Assembly: GCA_003854995.1 (NCBI GenBank)
Contig: RQOI01000659.1
Span: forward strand, 1-23,391
Direction: 5' to 3'
From: Candidatus Zhuqueibacterota bacterium
Lineage (GTDB): Bacteria > Zhuqueibacterota > Zhuqueibacteria > Residuimicrobiales > Krinioviventaceae
Length of the DNA stretch: 23,391 nucleotides
The notes beneath the pieces are model-generated. The model was not told the DNA's origin, made no database searches, and was given only the letters and a program-made list of their open reading frames with translations. Positions 7,520-14,415 of the stretch are shown piece after piece. The position numbers and the translations under genes are program-made. How positions within the stretch are numbered: the stretch's first letter is position 1; every line of letters begins with the position of its first letter.

Positions 7520-8020
7520 TCACTGATTTTCGTGTGTGATCTGATCCAGAAGAGGTTCTTCAGCAGGTTCCTCATCCCCATCGAGCGGTTCTTCAAATGA
7601 CGCTTCCAATAAGGTCAGGTGCTGGTGATGATGGGTCGCCAATTCTCGAAATAACGTCCGCAGGACCGGCTCCATGAATCTCCGCGCAACCGTGGAGTAA
7701 AAACTGCTCAACTCTTTCTCGTTTTTCTTTGCCACACGGAGCGCATCCAGCAAGTCATCGGAACAACGCTGCAATGTCATGAGTCTATATCTCTTGTCGA
7801 GATTGAGAAACAATATTTTCTTGCCGCTGAACGTCGTATATATGTCGATGCTGCTCTGTCGATGCTTCTCGGCGTTTTTGGCCAGACCGGACAATATTGA
7901 TCTTGTATCGTCGTCCGACGTCAAAGAGGCCGCTTTTTCATAATATTCTCGAATCTCCTTTTCAGATTGCATGGAGATCTTTAAAACATCTATTGGATCA
8001 GCCGTGAAAATCTTTTGCAT
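7520..8020 (-). CDS. Ferritin-like / rubrerythrin-like four-helix protein
   Basis: A 166-aa, mostly helical protein with carboxylate and His residues spaced as in the ferritin/rubrerythrin superfamily: SEKEIREYYEKA near 19-30, LAKNAEKHRQSS near 46-57 (ExxH), KKNEKELSSFY near 98-108, and FRELATHHHQH near 123-133 (a second ExxH). Such proteins bind a di-iron centre and usually act in peroxide removal or iron handling. No rubredoxin CxxC domain is present, so it is not a full rubrerythrin. The C-terminus is an acidic tail rich in Glu, Asp and Pro. AAGGAGGT six bases before the ATG is an excellent ribosome binding site, and a strong terminator follows, so it is probably a single-gene transcript. 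A TTGACA lies in the upstream gap, but I found no convincing -10 with it. The precise function is open. Confidence 0.75.
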   Translation of the reverse strand: MQKIFTADPIDVLKISMQSEKEIREYYEKAASLTSDDDTRSILSGLAKNAEKHRQSSIDIYTTFSGKKILFLNLDKRYRLMTLQRCSDDLLDALRVAKKNEKELSSFYSTVARRFMEPVLRTLFRELATHHHQHLTLLEASFEEPLDGDEEPAEEPLLDQITHENQ

Positions 8021-8194
8021 GACTCACCTCCTTGATCCCCTTTCATGAGATCACTAGCTAAAACAAAGCGCTGCTGGCTCATATTTCCGCTGCAAACAAG
8101 CCTGTTCCGCGGACACTTTGTCAAAAGAGATCTGCTTTTATCAACGACTATTGAACGCCTGGGAGGGGTGAATGTTCCGAGGCCTCGAATATTT

Positions 8195-9451
8195 TCAGGA
8201 TGACAGGCCGAGGTGGGTGAAAAGACCATCGGGAAGCAAAAGTATATTTGGCGTGCCGGTGCCGCCCTTGGCGGCAAAAGTGAGCGCCGAATCGACTGAG
8301 GAACAGAAAAAAACGTCCCTGTCCGAACGCTTTTTCAATTTCGCATGACCCAGCTCTGGAGAGACGAAAACAATGGCGCCCTCGTCCATACATGAAAATA
8401 TTTTTGCTCTCGTACTGTGAATCATTTTGTTGAGGGAGAAAAAATCGATCAAATCCGATTTGTCACGAATGCCCGTGATCTGGGCGTTGGCCTGATCAAA
8501 AAGGGGGGTAATGTAAATCAAGGTTCCCCCTGTTTTAAGGAAAGACCGGGCCAGGCAGACGCTCATCAGATTGTGATACCAGCTCATCTCGCAATGTGAG
8601 TTGCCGGCGCACGATATCGCAATGTCCGCCTTGCCCTCCAGGATGCTATATCCACGCGCTGCATGTCTGTCGGCGATCTCATGAATGACGCTGGCGGGTT
8701 TGCCGGAAAAGATATCGACAAATCGGAATGCACTATCGATGGAAATGTTCACGATAAAGTCGAGTTCGGCGAGCTTGAGCATGTCAAACAATTCCAGGCT
8801 CAATTTGGATTTTTGATTGAGGAGCTGAAAATCATCTAAATTCTCAGGCCCGGCAAGGTCGTAGAGAGCCTGAATGGTCTCCGGACCGGAAACTCCGAAT
8901 GCCAGCAGCAAGGGAGCGCCGGCACATCCAAAAAGATAATGTGGATAGATGCCGCCAGTTATGATCTTTAGATCCGCTCTTTGCAGACGGCTGTCCAGAT
9001 GAACGGGCGTTCCGCTCGATGTTTTGCCAATGAATTCATGCTGAGCTTGATCAAAGACATCATGCGCCTGAACATTGTATCGCCGCAAAAACTCTTGGTC
9101 AAATATCGACTGAAAGAGTTCCTGCGAGAACTCGGAGGGATACTCGGAGGTCACCAGAATGATGATGTCGTCGTGCGACATCCCGGCAGCGTGCAGGGTT
9201 TTGATGATCGGATTGAGTATTTGTCTGTTGGTTATCGGCGAACTATAGGCATCTACGACAACACAACCGGATTTGCATTTTTTAGCGATATCAAAAAGCG
9301 TCTGCTTGTAGCCCAGAGGGCGAAGCAAGGTTTTTATGATGGCCGTATAGGTTCTGTCGACGGGCGTCAGAACGGCAGGATGAAAAACTTGCGCATTCTT
9401 TGGAATGCGAAAGGGTATGCCGCTCTCTCGATAGGGAAATAAAATATCCAT
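8195..9451 (-). CDS. LarA-like protein (lactate racemase family, DUF2088), atypical active site
   Basis: The fold is that of nickel-pincer lactate racemase homologues. Landmarks are VVVDAYSSPITNRQ (residues 64-77, D67 matching LarA Asp72), AHDVFD (H130, matching His108), SSGTPVHLD, and GGIYPHYLFG (H171, matching His174). The residues that tie down the nickel cofactor are missing: by spacing, L181 stands where Lys184 holds the pyridinium cofactor, Y197 where His200 binds nickel, and H286 where the catalytic Lys298 lies in a PKD motif. Arg75 is also replaced. The protein may therefore be inactive as a racemase, or do other chemistry. No larB, larC or larE is in the window. The length (418 aa) fits the family. 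No clear ribosome binding site precedes the ATG, which lies 20 bases after the DUF4254 stop, so translation may be coupled. Confidence 0.78.
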   Translation of the reverse strand: MDILFPYRESGIPFRIPKNAQVFHPAVLTPVDRTYTAIIKTLLRPLGYKQTLFDIAKKCKSGCVVVDAYSSPITNRQILNPIIKTLHAAGMSHDDIIILVTSEYPSEFSQELFQSIFDQEFLRRYNVQAHDVFDQAQHEFIGKTSSGTPVHLDSRLQRADLKIITGGIYPHYLFGCAGAPLLLAFGVSGPETIQALYDLAGPENLDDFQLLNQKSKLSLELFDMLKLAELDFIVNISIDSAFRFVDIFSGKPASVIHEIADRHAARGYSILEGKADIAISCAGNSHCEMSWYHNLMSVCLARSFLKTGGTLIYITPLFDQANAQITGIRDKSDLIDFFSLNKMIHSTRAKIFSCMDEGAIVFVSPELGHAKLKKRSDRDVFFCSSVDSALTFAAKGGTGTPNILLLPDGLFTHLGLSS

Positions 9452-9471
9452 AAGAGGATTAAAAGGTTCGT

Positions 9472-10092
9472 CTAGTCGCTATAATGTGCGCGATGAAAAC
9501 TTGGATCGTTATAAATCTTGAATTGGCGATACACTTTGTGGCGCTTTTTTCCTTGCCGAATGTCGAGCAACAGCCTGTCGATTGCTCTGGCCAGATCATC
9601 CCGCTGCTCCTGCAAAATGTGTATCTTGAGACTCAAGGGCTTTCGATGATTTTCATCCAGACTTTTATCAAGTAAATACTTTTGCATGTGAAATATCTTT
9701 AGGACGAGAATCGATAGCCGGTCCACAATACTCCCGGGAGTTTCAGAATTCACCGGCGCATCGGCCTGCGGCGTCACATCCGCAGCCTGCAAAAGATTAT
9801 CTATCCAGATATCCATTTGCTCAATAGCAGCCAAACGCTTCATGTTATGAACATCAATTGTCTTTTCCGCATCAACAATATCCTGATTTGAACTGTTCTC
9901 ATTGCGGACCAGCTCCTCAAGGTGCCACACGACAAAATTCTTGTAATGAATCCATTGCGTCAAACCTTTCGGCGAGGAAATATCATTTGGCTTTATCGGA
10001 GCGGTATCATGCCATAATTCCGTCAAATCCTCAAACCACTCAATGAGGCGAGCACCATTAAATGGCGTCAGCAGTTCTGATAACGAAGCCAC
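9472..10092 (-). CDS. DUF4254 family protein
   Basis: A 206-aa, largely helical, soluble protein. It carries hallmarks that I recall for DUF4254: a WHLEE block near residues 56-60, an alternating segment IVDAEKTIDVHNMKRLAAIEQMD, and the conserved TPGSIVDRLSILVLKIFHMQ near 118-137. The biochemical role of the family is unknown; it is met mostly in Bacteroidota and related phyla. The start is GTG at 10092, with AGGAGG four bases before it. The ATG four bases further upstream is out of frame. The gene is divergent from the riboswitch-controlled thiamine operon and is followed closely by the LarA-like gene, with which it probably shares a transcript. The C-terminus is basic (RQGKKRHKVYRQFK). Confidence 0.8.
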   Translation of the reverse strand: MASLSELLTPFNGARLIEWFEDLTELWHDTAPIKPNDISSPKGLTQWIHYKNFVVWHLEELVRNENSSNQDIVDAEKTIDVHNMKRLAAIEQMDIWIDNLLQAADVTPQADAPVNSETPGSIVDRLSILVLKIFHMQKYLLDKSLDENHRKPLSLKIHILQEQRDDLARAIDRLLLDIRQGKKRHKVYRQFKIYNDPSFHRAHYSD

Positions 10093-10187
10093 TCATCCTC
10101 CTGTTCAGTTGAATGTCGGCTATCAATGTAAAAATTGAAAAGACAAAACGCAAAGCCTTTTTGCGACACGGTCATTTGAAAAAAAGA

Positions 10188-10216
10188 TTGCACATGAGAG
10201 ATGATCATTTTATATT
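10188..10216 (+). promoter_or_regulatory. Sigma70-like promoter of the thiamine operon
   Basis: TTGCAC (10188-10193) and TATATT (10211-10216) are separated by 17 bases. A start about seven bases downstream would fall at the first base of riboswitch stem P1, as is usual for leader riboswitches. Confidence 0.6.
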
Positions 10217-10222
10217 ATAGTG

Positions 10223-10299
10223 CCGTTAGGGGTGGTCTGAGCAGACCTGAGAACAGACCCTAATGACCTGATCTAGATAATGCTAGCGTAGGCAAACGG
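10223..10299 (+). promoter_or_regulatory. TPP riboswitch (THI element)
   Basis: The conserved THI-box core is present. CTGAGA (10247-10252) is followed by CCCTAA and ACCTGATCTAGATAATGC (10266-10283), then AGCGTAGG. Stem P1 is CCGTT (10223-10227) with AACGG (10295-10299). P2 pairs TTAGGG (10226-10231) with CCCTAA (10258-10263), sharing its first bases with the end of P1. P3 is the compact hairpin GGTCT / AGACC. Binding of thiamine pyrophosphate should stabilise P1 and, through the terminator just downstream, switch off the operon. All genes behind it are thiamine genes apart from the first, which agrees with this reading. Confidence 0.95.
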
Positions 10300-10319
10300 G
10301 AATACAATTTTGTGAGATC

Positions 10320-10352
10320 AAGCCGTTGGACTGTGCGCTAACGGCTTTTTTT
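10320..10352 (+). terminator. Rho-independent terminator of the riboswitch expression platform
   Basis: An 8-bp stem, AAGCCGTT / AACGGCTT (10320-10327 with 10340-10347), with a 12-base loop, runs into seven T. It lies 20 bases after the aptamer and 20 bases before the first start codon. Its 5' arm repeats the CCGTT of the aptamer P1, so the AACGG that closes P1 could instead pair with the terminator arm and prevent termination when TPP is low. Confidence 0.92.
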
Positions 10353-10372
10353 ATTTATGGAAAGGGATGTTG

Positions 10373-11071
10373 ATGAATATGACATTCGATGAATACGCCG
10401 ATCAATACGATAGCTGGTTTCTGAAAAACAGGGCGGTTCTCGCTTCAGAGGTCGCGTTGCTGGCCCACTTTTTAGCCCATCCGGGACGCGCCATTTCGGT
10501 CGGCTGCGGCAGCGGACTGTTTGAAGCCATGCTGCGGCAGGACTATGGCATCGATATCAAAGAAGGGATCGAACCAGCGAAAGGCATGCGCGAAATAGCG
10601 ATCAAACGAGGCATGCACGTTCGTCCGGGAACAGCCGAAGACGTTGACCTGGATCCGCATGCCTTTGACACCATCATTTACAATGGCACAGCCAGCTATA
10701 TCGGCGATTTACGGAGAGCATTTTCGAATGCTTTCCGCGCCCTCAAGCCTGCGGGACGATTGCTCGTGCTCGATGTCCCGAAAGAGAGCTCCTATGGCCT
10801 GCTCTATGCACTCGGCAAGGAAAAGGGATCATGGGATCACCCGTGTTTCATCGGCGCGACGCCCGAGAATGTCTATCCGGTCGAATTTGTCAAGGCGGCG
10901 CACTGGCGCACGACGCCTGAAAAAATGGCGCTCTTGCGTCAGGCCGGTTTCACCGATTTCAAATTCGCGCAAACGCTCACCCGGCATCCGGTTTATTCAA
11001 ATGAGACAAAGGAAGAGCCGATCGAAGGCTACGACCGCGGCGATTATGTGTGCATCTGCGCCATCAAATGA
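10373..11071 (+). CDS. Class I SAM-dependent methyltransferase in the thiamine operon
   Basis: A 232-aa Rossmann-type methyltransferase. Motif I is AISVGCGSGLFE near residues 41-52. The acidic end of strand 2 is in GIEPAKGM. FDTIIYNGTASYIGD is motif II-like, and LKPAGRLLVLDVP gives the usual post-motif strand. It resembles the UbiE/type-11 group, but the substrate is not evident. It is the first gene behind the TPP riboswitch and ends 42 bases before thiM, so thiamine pyrophosphate should repress it. Three in-frame ATGs are close together. I chose 10373 because AAAGGG ends six bases before it, whereas the ATG at 10367 abuts that site. I know of no established methylation step in bacterial thiamine salvage, so the role is unexplained. 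Confidence 0.85.
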   Translation: MNMTFDEYADQYDSWFLKNRAVLASEVALLAHFLAHPGRAISVGCGSGLFEAMLRQDYGIDIKEGIEPAKGMREIAIKRGMHVRPGTAEDVDLDPHAFDTIIYNGTASYIGDLRRAFSNAFRALKPAGRLLVLDVPKESSYGLLYALGKEKGSWDHPCFIGATPENVYPVEFVKAAHWRTTPEKMALLRQAGFTDFKFAQTLTRHPVYSNETKEEPIEGYDRGDYVCICAIK

Positions 11072-11113
11072 AAACAACGCGCATCGCTTCATCTTTGAAC
11101 AGGAAAACATCTC

Positions 11114-11917
11114 ATGATTGACGCCAAAAAGATCTGGCAGGATGTTCAGGCCATCCGAAAAAAAGCCCCGCTCGTGCACAATATCACGAATTATGTCGTC
11201 ATGAACACGACGGCGAACGCCCTTTTGTGCATCGGCGCCTCACCAGTCATGGCGCACGCTCTCGAAGAGGTCGAAGAGATGGTTGGCATGGCGGCCGCCC
11301 TCGGTGGCGCGCTGGTCATCAACATCGGAACGCTGAGCCAAAAATGGATCGAGTCCATGGCAGTGGCCATGCGAGCGGCGCAAAAAAGGAGCGTCCCGAT
11401 CGTCTTTGATCCTGTGGGCGCCGGCGCGACGACCTTGCGCACCCAGGTGTGCCACCAGTTGCTCGGGGAGGTCAGTCCGACGATCCTGCGCGGCAATGCG
11501 TCGGAAATCATGGCCTTGCTCGATGCAACTGTACAGACCAGAGGTGTCGACAGCTCGCGCGCCTCGTCGCGCGCGAAAGAGGCCGCCGCAACAGCGGCCA
11601 CTCTCTATCGCTGCGTGGTCTGCGTCAGCGGCGAAGAGGATATCATAACCGATGGGAAGACTGTCCGCACGGTCCGAAATGGCCACGCCATGATGTCCCG
11701 AGTGACAGGACTCGGCTGCACCGCCACAGCTCTCATCGGCGCTTTTGCCGCCGTCAATGCACATCCACTCGATGCGGCCGCGCACGGCATGGCCGTGATG
11801 GGCATTGCCGGCGAGATCGCGGCAGCAAAGGCGCAGGGTCCCGGCACCTTGCAGCTGCATTTCTACGATGCACTCTATCGCCTGTCCGCACAAGACATAG
11901 AAAAACGACTGAGATGA
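11114..11917 (+). CDS. thiM: Hydroxyethylthiazole kinase
   Basis: Phosphorylates 4-methyl-5-(2-hydroxyethyl)thiazole with ATP, so that salvaged thiazole can be joined to the pyrimidine. The 267-aa protein shows the ThiM landmarks: PLVHNITNYVVMN near the N-terminus, ALGGALVINIGTL, VFDPVGAGATTLRT near residues 97-110, the GNASEI block, and RVTGLGCTATALIGAF with the active-site Cys near residue 200. AGGA lies nine bases before the ATG. The stop overlaps the thiE start (ATGA). Its presence shows that the operon serves salvage of degraded thiamine. Confidence 0.97.
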   Translation: MIDAKKIWQDVQAIRKKAPLVHNITNYVVMNTTANALLCIGASPVMAHALEEVEEMVGMAAALGGALVINIGTLSQKWIESMAVAMRAAQKRSVPIVFDPVGAGATTLRTQVCHQLLGEVSPTILRGNASEIMALLDATVQTRGVDSSRASSRAKEAAATAATLYRCVVCVSGEEDIITDGKTVRTVRNGHAMMSRVTGLGCTATALIGAFAAVNAHPLDAAAHGMAVMGIAGEIAAAKAQGPGTLQLHFYDALYRLSAQDIEKRLR

Positions 11918-12558
11918 AGATCAAACCTGTTCTGGATATCTATCTGGTCACAGACCGCGAGCTCTCCGGAGGTCGCGACGTCGAGGAGATTGTCGCAGCG
12001 GCCGTCAAAGGCGGGGCGACGATCGTGCAAGTACGGGAAAAGCACTCCTCGACGCGGGAATTCATCCGCCTTGCCGAGCGCGTCAAAAAGATCCTCCAGC
12101 CCGCGCACATACCGCTCATCATCAACGATCGGGTCGATGTCGCGCTGGCGGTCGATGCTGACGGCGTGCATGTGGGACAACAGGACATGCCGTACGAGAT
12201 GGCCCGCGCGCTGTTGGGAGCGGACAAGATCATCGGCTTGTCGGTAGAGTCCGTCGCAGAAGCGCGCGCGGCGCAAGCGCTGAACGTTGATTACCTGGGT
12301 GTCAGCCCGATTTATTTCACGCCCACGAAAATGGACCTCAAGCGCCAAGTGGGCCTCGAGGGCTTGCGCGAGATCAGCTCTTTTTCGCGACACCCGCTCG
12401 TCGGCATCGGCGGTTTGAACGCTGCCAATGCCGAGAGTGTGATAAAAAGCGGCGCCGATGGCGTTGCGGTCGTCTCCGCCATCTGCAGCGCTGAAAATCC
12501 CGAAAAAGCGACGAGAGAACTTGCCCTCATTGTCGCCAAAGCCAAAGCGGAGCGCTGA
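11914..12558 (+). CDS. thiE: Thiamine-phosphate synthase
   Basis: Couples HMP pyrophosphate and thiazole phosphate to thiamine monophosphate. The TIM-barrel protein (214 aa) shows YLVTDREL near its start, GGATIVQVREK with the diphosphate-binding Arg, LIINDRVDVALAVDADGVHVGQQDMP near residues 68-93, GVSPIYFTPTKMD, and the C-terminal GIGGLNAANAESVIKSGADGVAV phosphate-binding region. The open frame reaches back to 11449, but that extension is a shadow of thiM. The ATG at 11914 overlaps the thiM stop by four bases (ATGA) and gives the standard N-terminus. Translation is probably coupled to thiM and, at the other end, to thiL, which starts on the next base after the stop. Confidence 0.97.
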   Translation: MKIKPVLDIYLVTDRELSGGRDVEEIVAAAVKGGATIVQVREKHSSTREFIRLAERVKKILQPAHIPLIINDRVDVALAVDADGVHVGQQDMPYEMARALLGADKIIGLSVESVAEARAAQALNVDYLGVSPIYFTPTKMDLKRQVGLEGLREISSFSRHPLVGIGGLNAANAESVIKSGADGVAVVSAICSAENPEKATRELALIVAKAKAER

Positions 12559-13563
12559 ATGAAGCTGTCTGATATTGGCGAATTCGGCCTGATTCACCGG
12601 ATTGCGCCGCAATTTTTACGTAACCTGCCAAAGGATGTCCTCGGCATCGGCGATGACTGCGCCGTGCTGCCGATCAACGAGAATGAATCGCTGCTGATCA
12701 CCACGGATCTGCTCGTTGAAGAGGTTCATTTCATACGCGACAAGATCAGCGCGCGACAGTTGGGACATAAATCACTCGCCGTGAACCTCAGCGATATTGC
12801 GGCGATGGGCGGTTCGCCGACCGCAGCCTTTTTGTCCATCGGCCTGCCTGAAGACATTCCAGTGGAGTGGCTCGATGATTTTTTCGCCGGGCTCGGAGAA
12901 CTCTCGCACAAGACGGGCACACCGCTGCTCGGCGGCGATACGACCCGGTCCAGGCGCCACCTCGTCATCAACATGGCTGTTCTGGGCAGAGCTCATCCGG
13001 GGAAAATCAAGTACAGATCAACAGCCCAGGTCGGAGATATCATCTGCGTGACCGATTTTCTCGGCGATTCTGGCGGCGGGCTGCACATCCTTTTACAAGG
13101 CATGCGCAGCGAAGAGAATGCACATGCCTGCCAGCTCGTCAGCGCCCATTGTCAACCCCGTCCGCAGCTGCAGGAAGGTGCGTGGTTGGCAAAACACGAC
13201 GCCGTGCACGCCATGCTCGATGTCTCCGACGGCATCGACTCGGATATCCGGCGCATCATGGAAGAGTCAAAGGTGGGCGCTCGCATCAATGTCAGCGATC
13301 TACCCCTGTCAGCCGCCCTGCTCGAGCTGTCAGAACAATTCGGCTGGGATGCCACGGAGATCGCCGCGAGCGGCGGCGAAGACTATTGCCTGCTGTGCAC
13401 GATCAGTCCGCAGGAGTTTGCCAAGATTGCCCAAAATTTCGCCGGACAATTCGGCCGCCCGCTCTTCAGGATTGGCGTCATTGCCCAAGCGGACGCTCTG
13501 GTCTATCATCAGGATGACAAAATCGTTCATTTGGCCAAACATGGCTGGGATCATTTTGTCTGA
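12559..13563 (+). CDS. thiL: Thiamine-monophosphate kinase
   Basis: Phosphorylates thiamine monophosphate to TPP, the active cofactor and the ligand of the upstream riboswitch. The 334-aa protein belongs to the PurM/ThiL fold: GIGDDCAVLPI near residues 30-40 and TTDLLVEEVHF hold metal-binding Asp residues, followed by KSLAVNLSDIAAMGG, the Gly-rich LLGGDTTRS, and LDVSDGIDSDI near 217-227. The gene starts on the base after the thiE stop, with GGAG about seven bases before the ATG inside thiE. Having thiL here lets the operon finish the path from salvaged precursors to TPP by itself. Confidence 0.97.
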   Translation: MKLSDIGEFGLIHRIAPQFLRNLPKDVLGIGDDCAVLPINENESLLITTDLLVEEVHFIRDKISARQLGHKSLAVNLSDIAAMGGSPTAAFLSIGLPEDIPVEWLDDFFAGLGELSHKTGTPLLGGDTTRSRRHLVINMAVLGRAHPGKIKYRSTAQVGDIICVTDFLGDSGGGLHILLQGMRSEENAHACQLVSAHCQPRPQLQEGAWLAKHDAVHAMLDVSDGIDSDIRRIMEESKVGARINVSDLPLSAALLELSEQFGWDATEIAASGGEDYCLLCTISPQEFAKIAQNFAGQFGRPLFRIGVIAQADALVYHQDDKIVHLAKHGWDHFV

Positions 13564-13580
13564 CCGTCGAAACCATCGAG

Positions 13581-14408
13581 ATGAAAATGCCAAAACATCA
13601 CTATTTTAGAACATTGACAATCGCCGGCTCGGATAGCAGCGGCGGCGCCGGCATCCAGGCTGATCTCAAGACATTTTCAGCGCTCGGCTGCTACGGCATG
13701 TCCGTCATCACGGCGCTCACCGCGCAGAACACCGTGGCCGTCACGGCTATAGTGGAAATGCCGGCGCCGTTCGTCGCCAAACAGATCGATGCGGTCCTCG
13801 ACGACATCGGCGTCGATGCCGTGAAGATAGGGATGCTCTCCTCGGCGGAGATCATCGTGACCGTGGCCGAGAGGCTGCGAGCGCACGCTGTTGCGCGCAT
13901 TGTCCTCGATCCGGTCATGGTGGCCAAGAGCGGCGACAAGCTCTTGCGCGACGATGCCATCAGCGCCCTGAAAGATGAGCTGCTGCCACTGGCGACGATC
14001 ATCACGCCCAATATTCCCGAAGCCGAAGAGCTGAGCGGTCGACAGATCCGCTCAGCAACTGACATGGAGGATGTCGCCGGGCTGTTGGCCGATTGCGGGC
14101 CGGCCGTCCTCGTCAAGGGCGGCCATTTCACCGGTGACGCCAGCGACGACTGCCTCCTCCTGCGCGAAAATGGCAAACGCCAGATCCACTGGCTCGCAGG
14201 GAGACGCATCGCGTCGTCCAATACGCACGGCACCGGCTGCACCCTGTCCGCTGCGATCGCAGCGCATCTGGCAAAAAATGGCAGCATCCTGCAGGCCGTC
14301 AAAGGGGCAAAAAAATACATCAGCGCCGCCATCCTGGCGGGCGCGCCCTACAAACTCGGACACGGACACGGCCCGGTGCACCATTTTTTCAACTTTTGGC
14401 AGGAATGA
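13581..14408 (+). CDS. thiD: Hydroxymethylpyrimidine/phosphomethylpyrimidine kinase
   Basis: Carries out both phosphorylations of 4-amino-5-hydroxymethyl-2-methylpyrimidine (HMP to HMP-P to HMP-PP), supplying ThiE. A ribokinase-fold protein of 275 aa: TIAGSDSSGGAGIQADLK near residues 11-28, the GMSVITALTAQNT block that binds the pyrimidine, VLDPVMVAKSGDKLL, and the C-terminal NTHGTGCTLSAAI anion-hole motif with its catalytic region. The ATG at 13581 directly follows a GAG. The ATG at 13587 has that GAG six bases upstream and is an equally likely start, two residues shorter. It lies 17 bases after thiL and seven before tenA. It is the kinase-only form, without a fused ThiE or ThiN domain. Confidence 0.97.
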   Translation: MKMPKHHYFRTLTIAGSDSSGGAGIQADLKTFSALGCYGMSVITALTAQNTVAVTAIVEMPAPFVAKQIDAVLDDIGVDAVKIGMLSSAEIIVTVAERLRAHAVARIVLDPVMVAKSGDKLLRDDAISALKDELLPLATIITPNIPEAEELSGRQIRSATDMEDVAGLLADCGPAVLVKGGHFTGDASDDCLLLRENGKRQIHWLAGRRIASSNTHGTGCTLSAAIAAHLAKNGSILQAVKGAKKYISAAILAGAPYKLGHGHGPVHHFFNFWQE

Positions 14409-14415
14409 AACGCTC

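Noticed and set aside
8095..8140. Promoter for the ferritin-like gene based on TTGACA
   Set aside because: The hexamer is present on the minus strand, but the sequence 17 bases downstream (GCTTGT) is a poor -10, so I did not list it.
7990..8277. Open frame of 95 codons on the minus strand bridging the gap between the LarA-like and ferritin-like genes
   Set aside because: It overlaps both genes in another frame, has a low-complexity translation and no ribosome binding site.
11240..11893. Open frame of 217 codons on the minus strand
   Set aside because: It is antisense to thiM, and the translation is rich in Arg, His and Gly without a domain.
11449..11913. Upstream extension of the thiE frame
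   Set aside because: It duplicates thiM sequence in another frame; the ATGA overlap at 11914 marks the real start.
14071..14415. Upstream extension of the tenA frame
   Set aside because: It lies inside thiD in another frame and does not resemble any TenA N-terminus.
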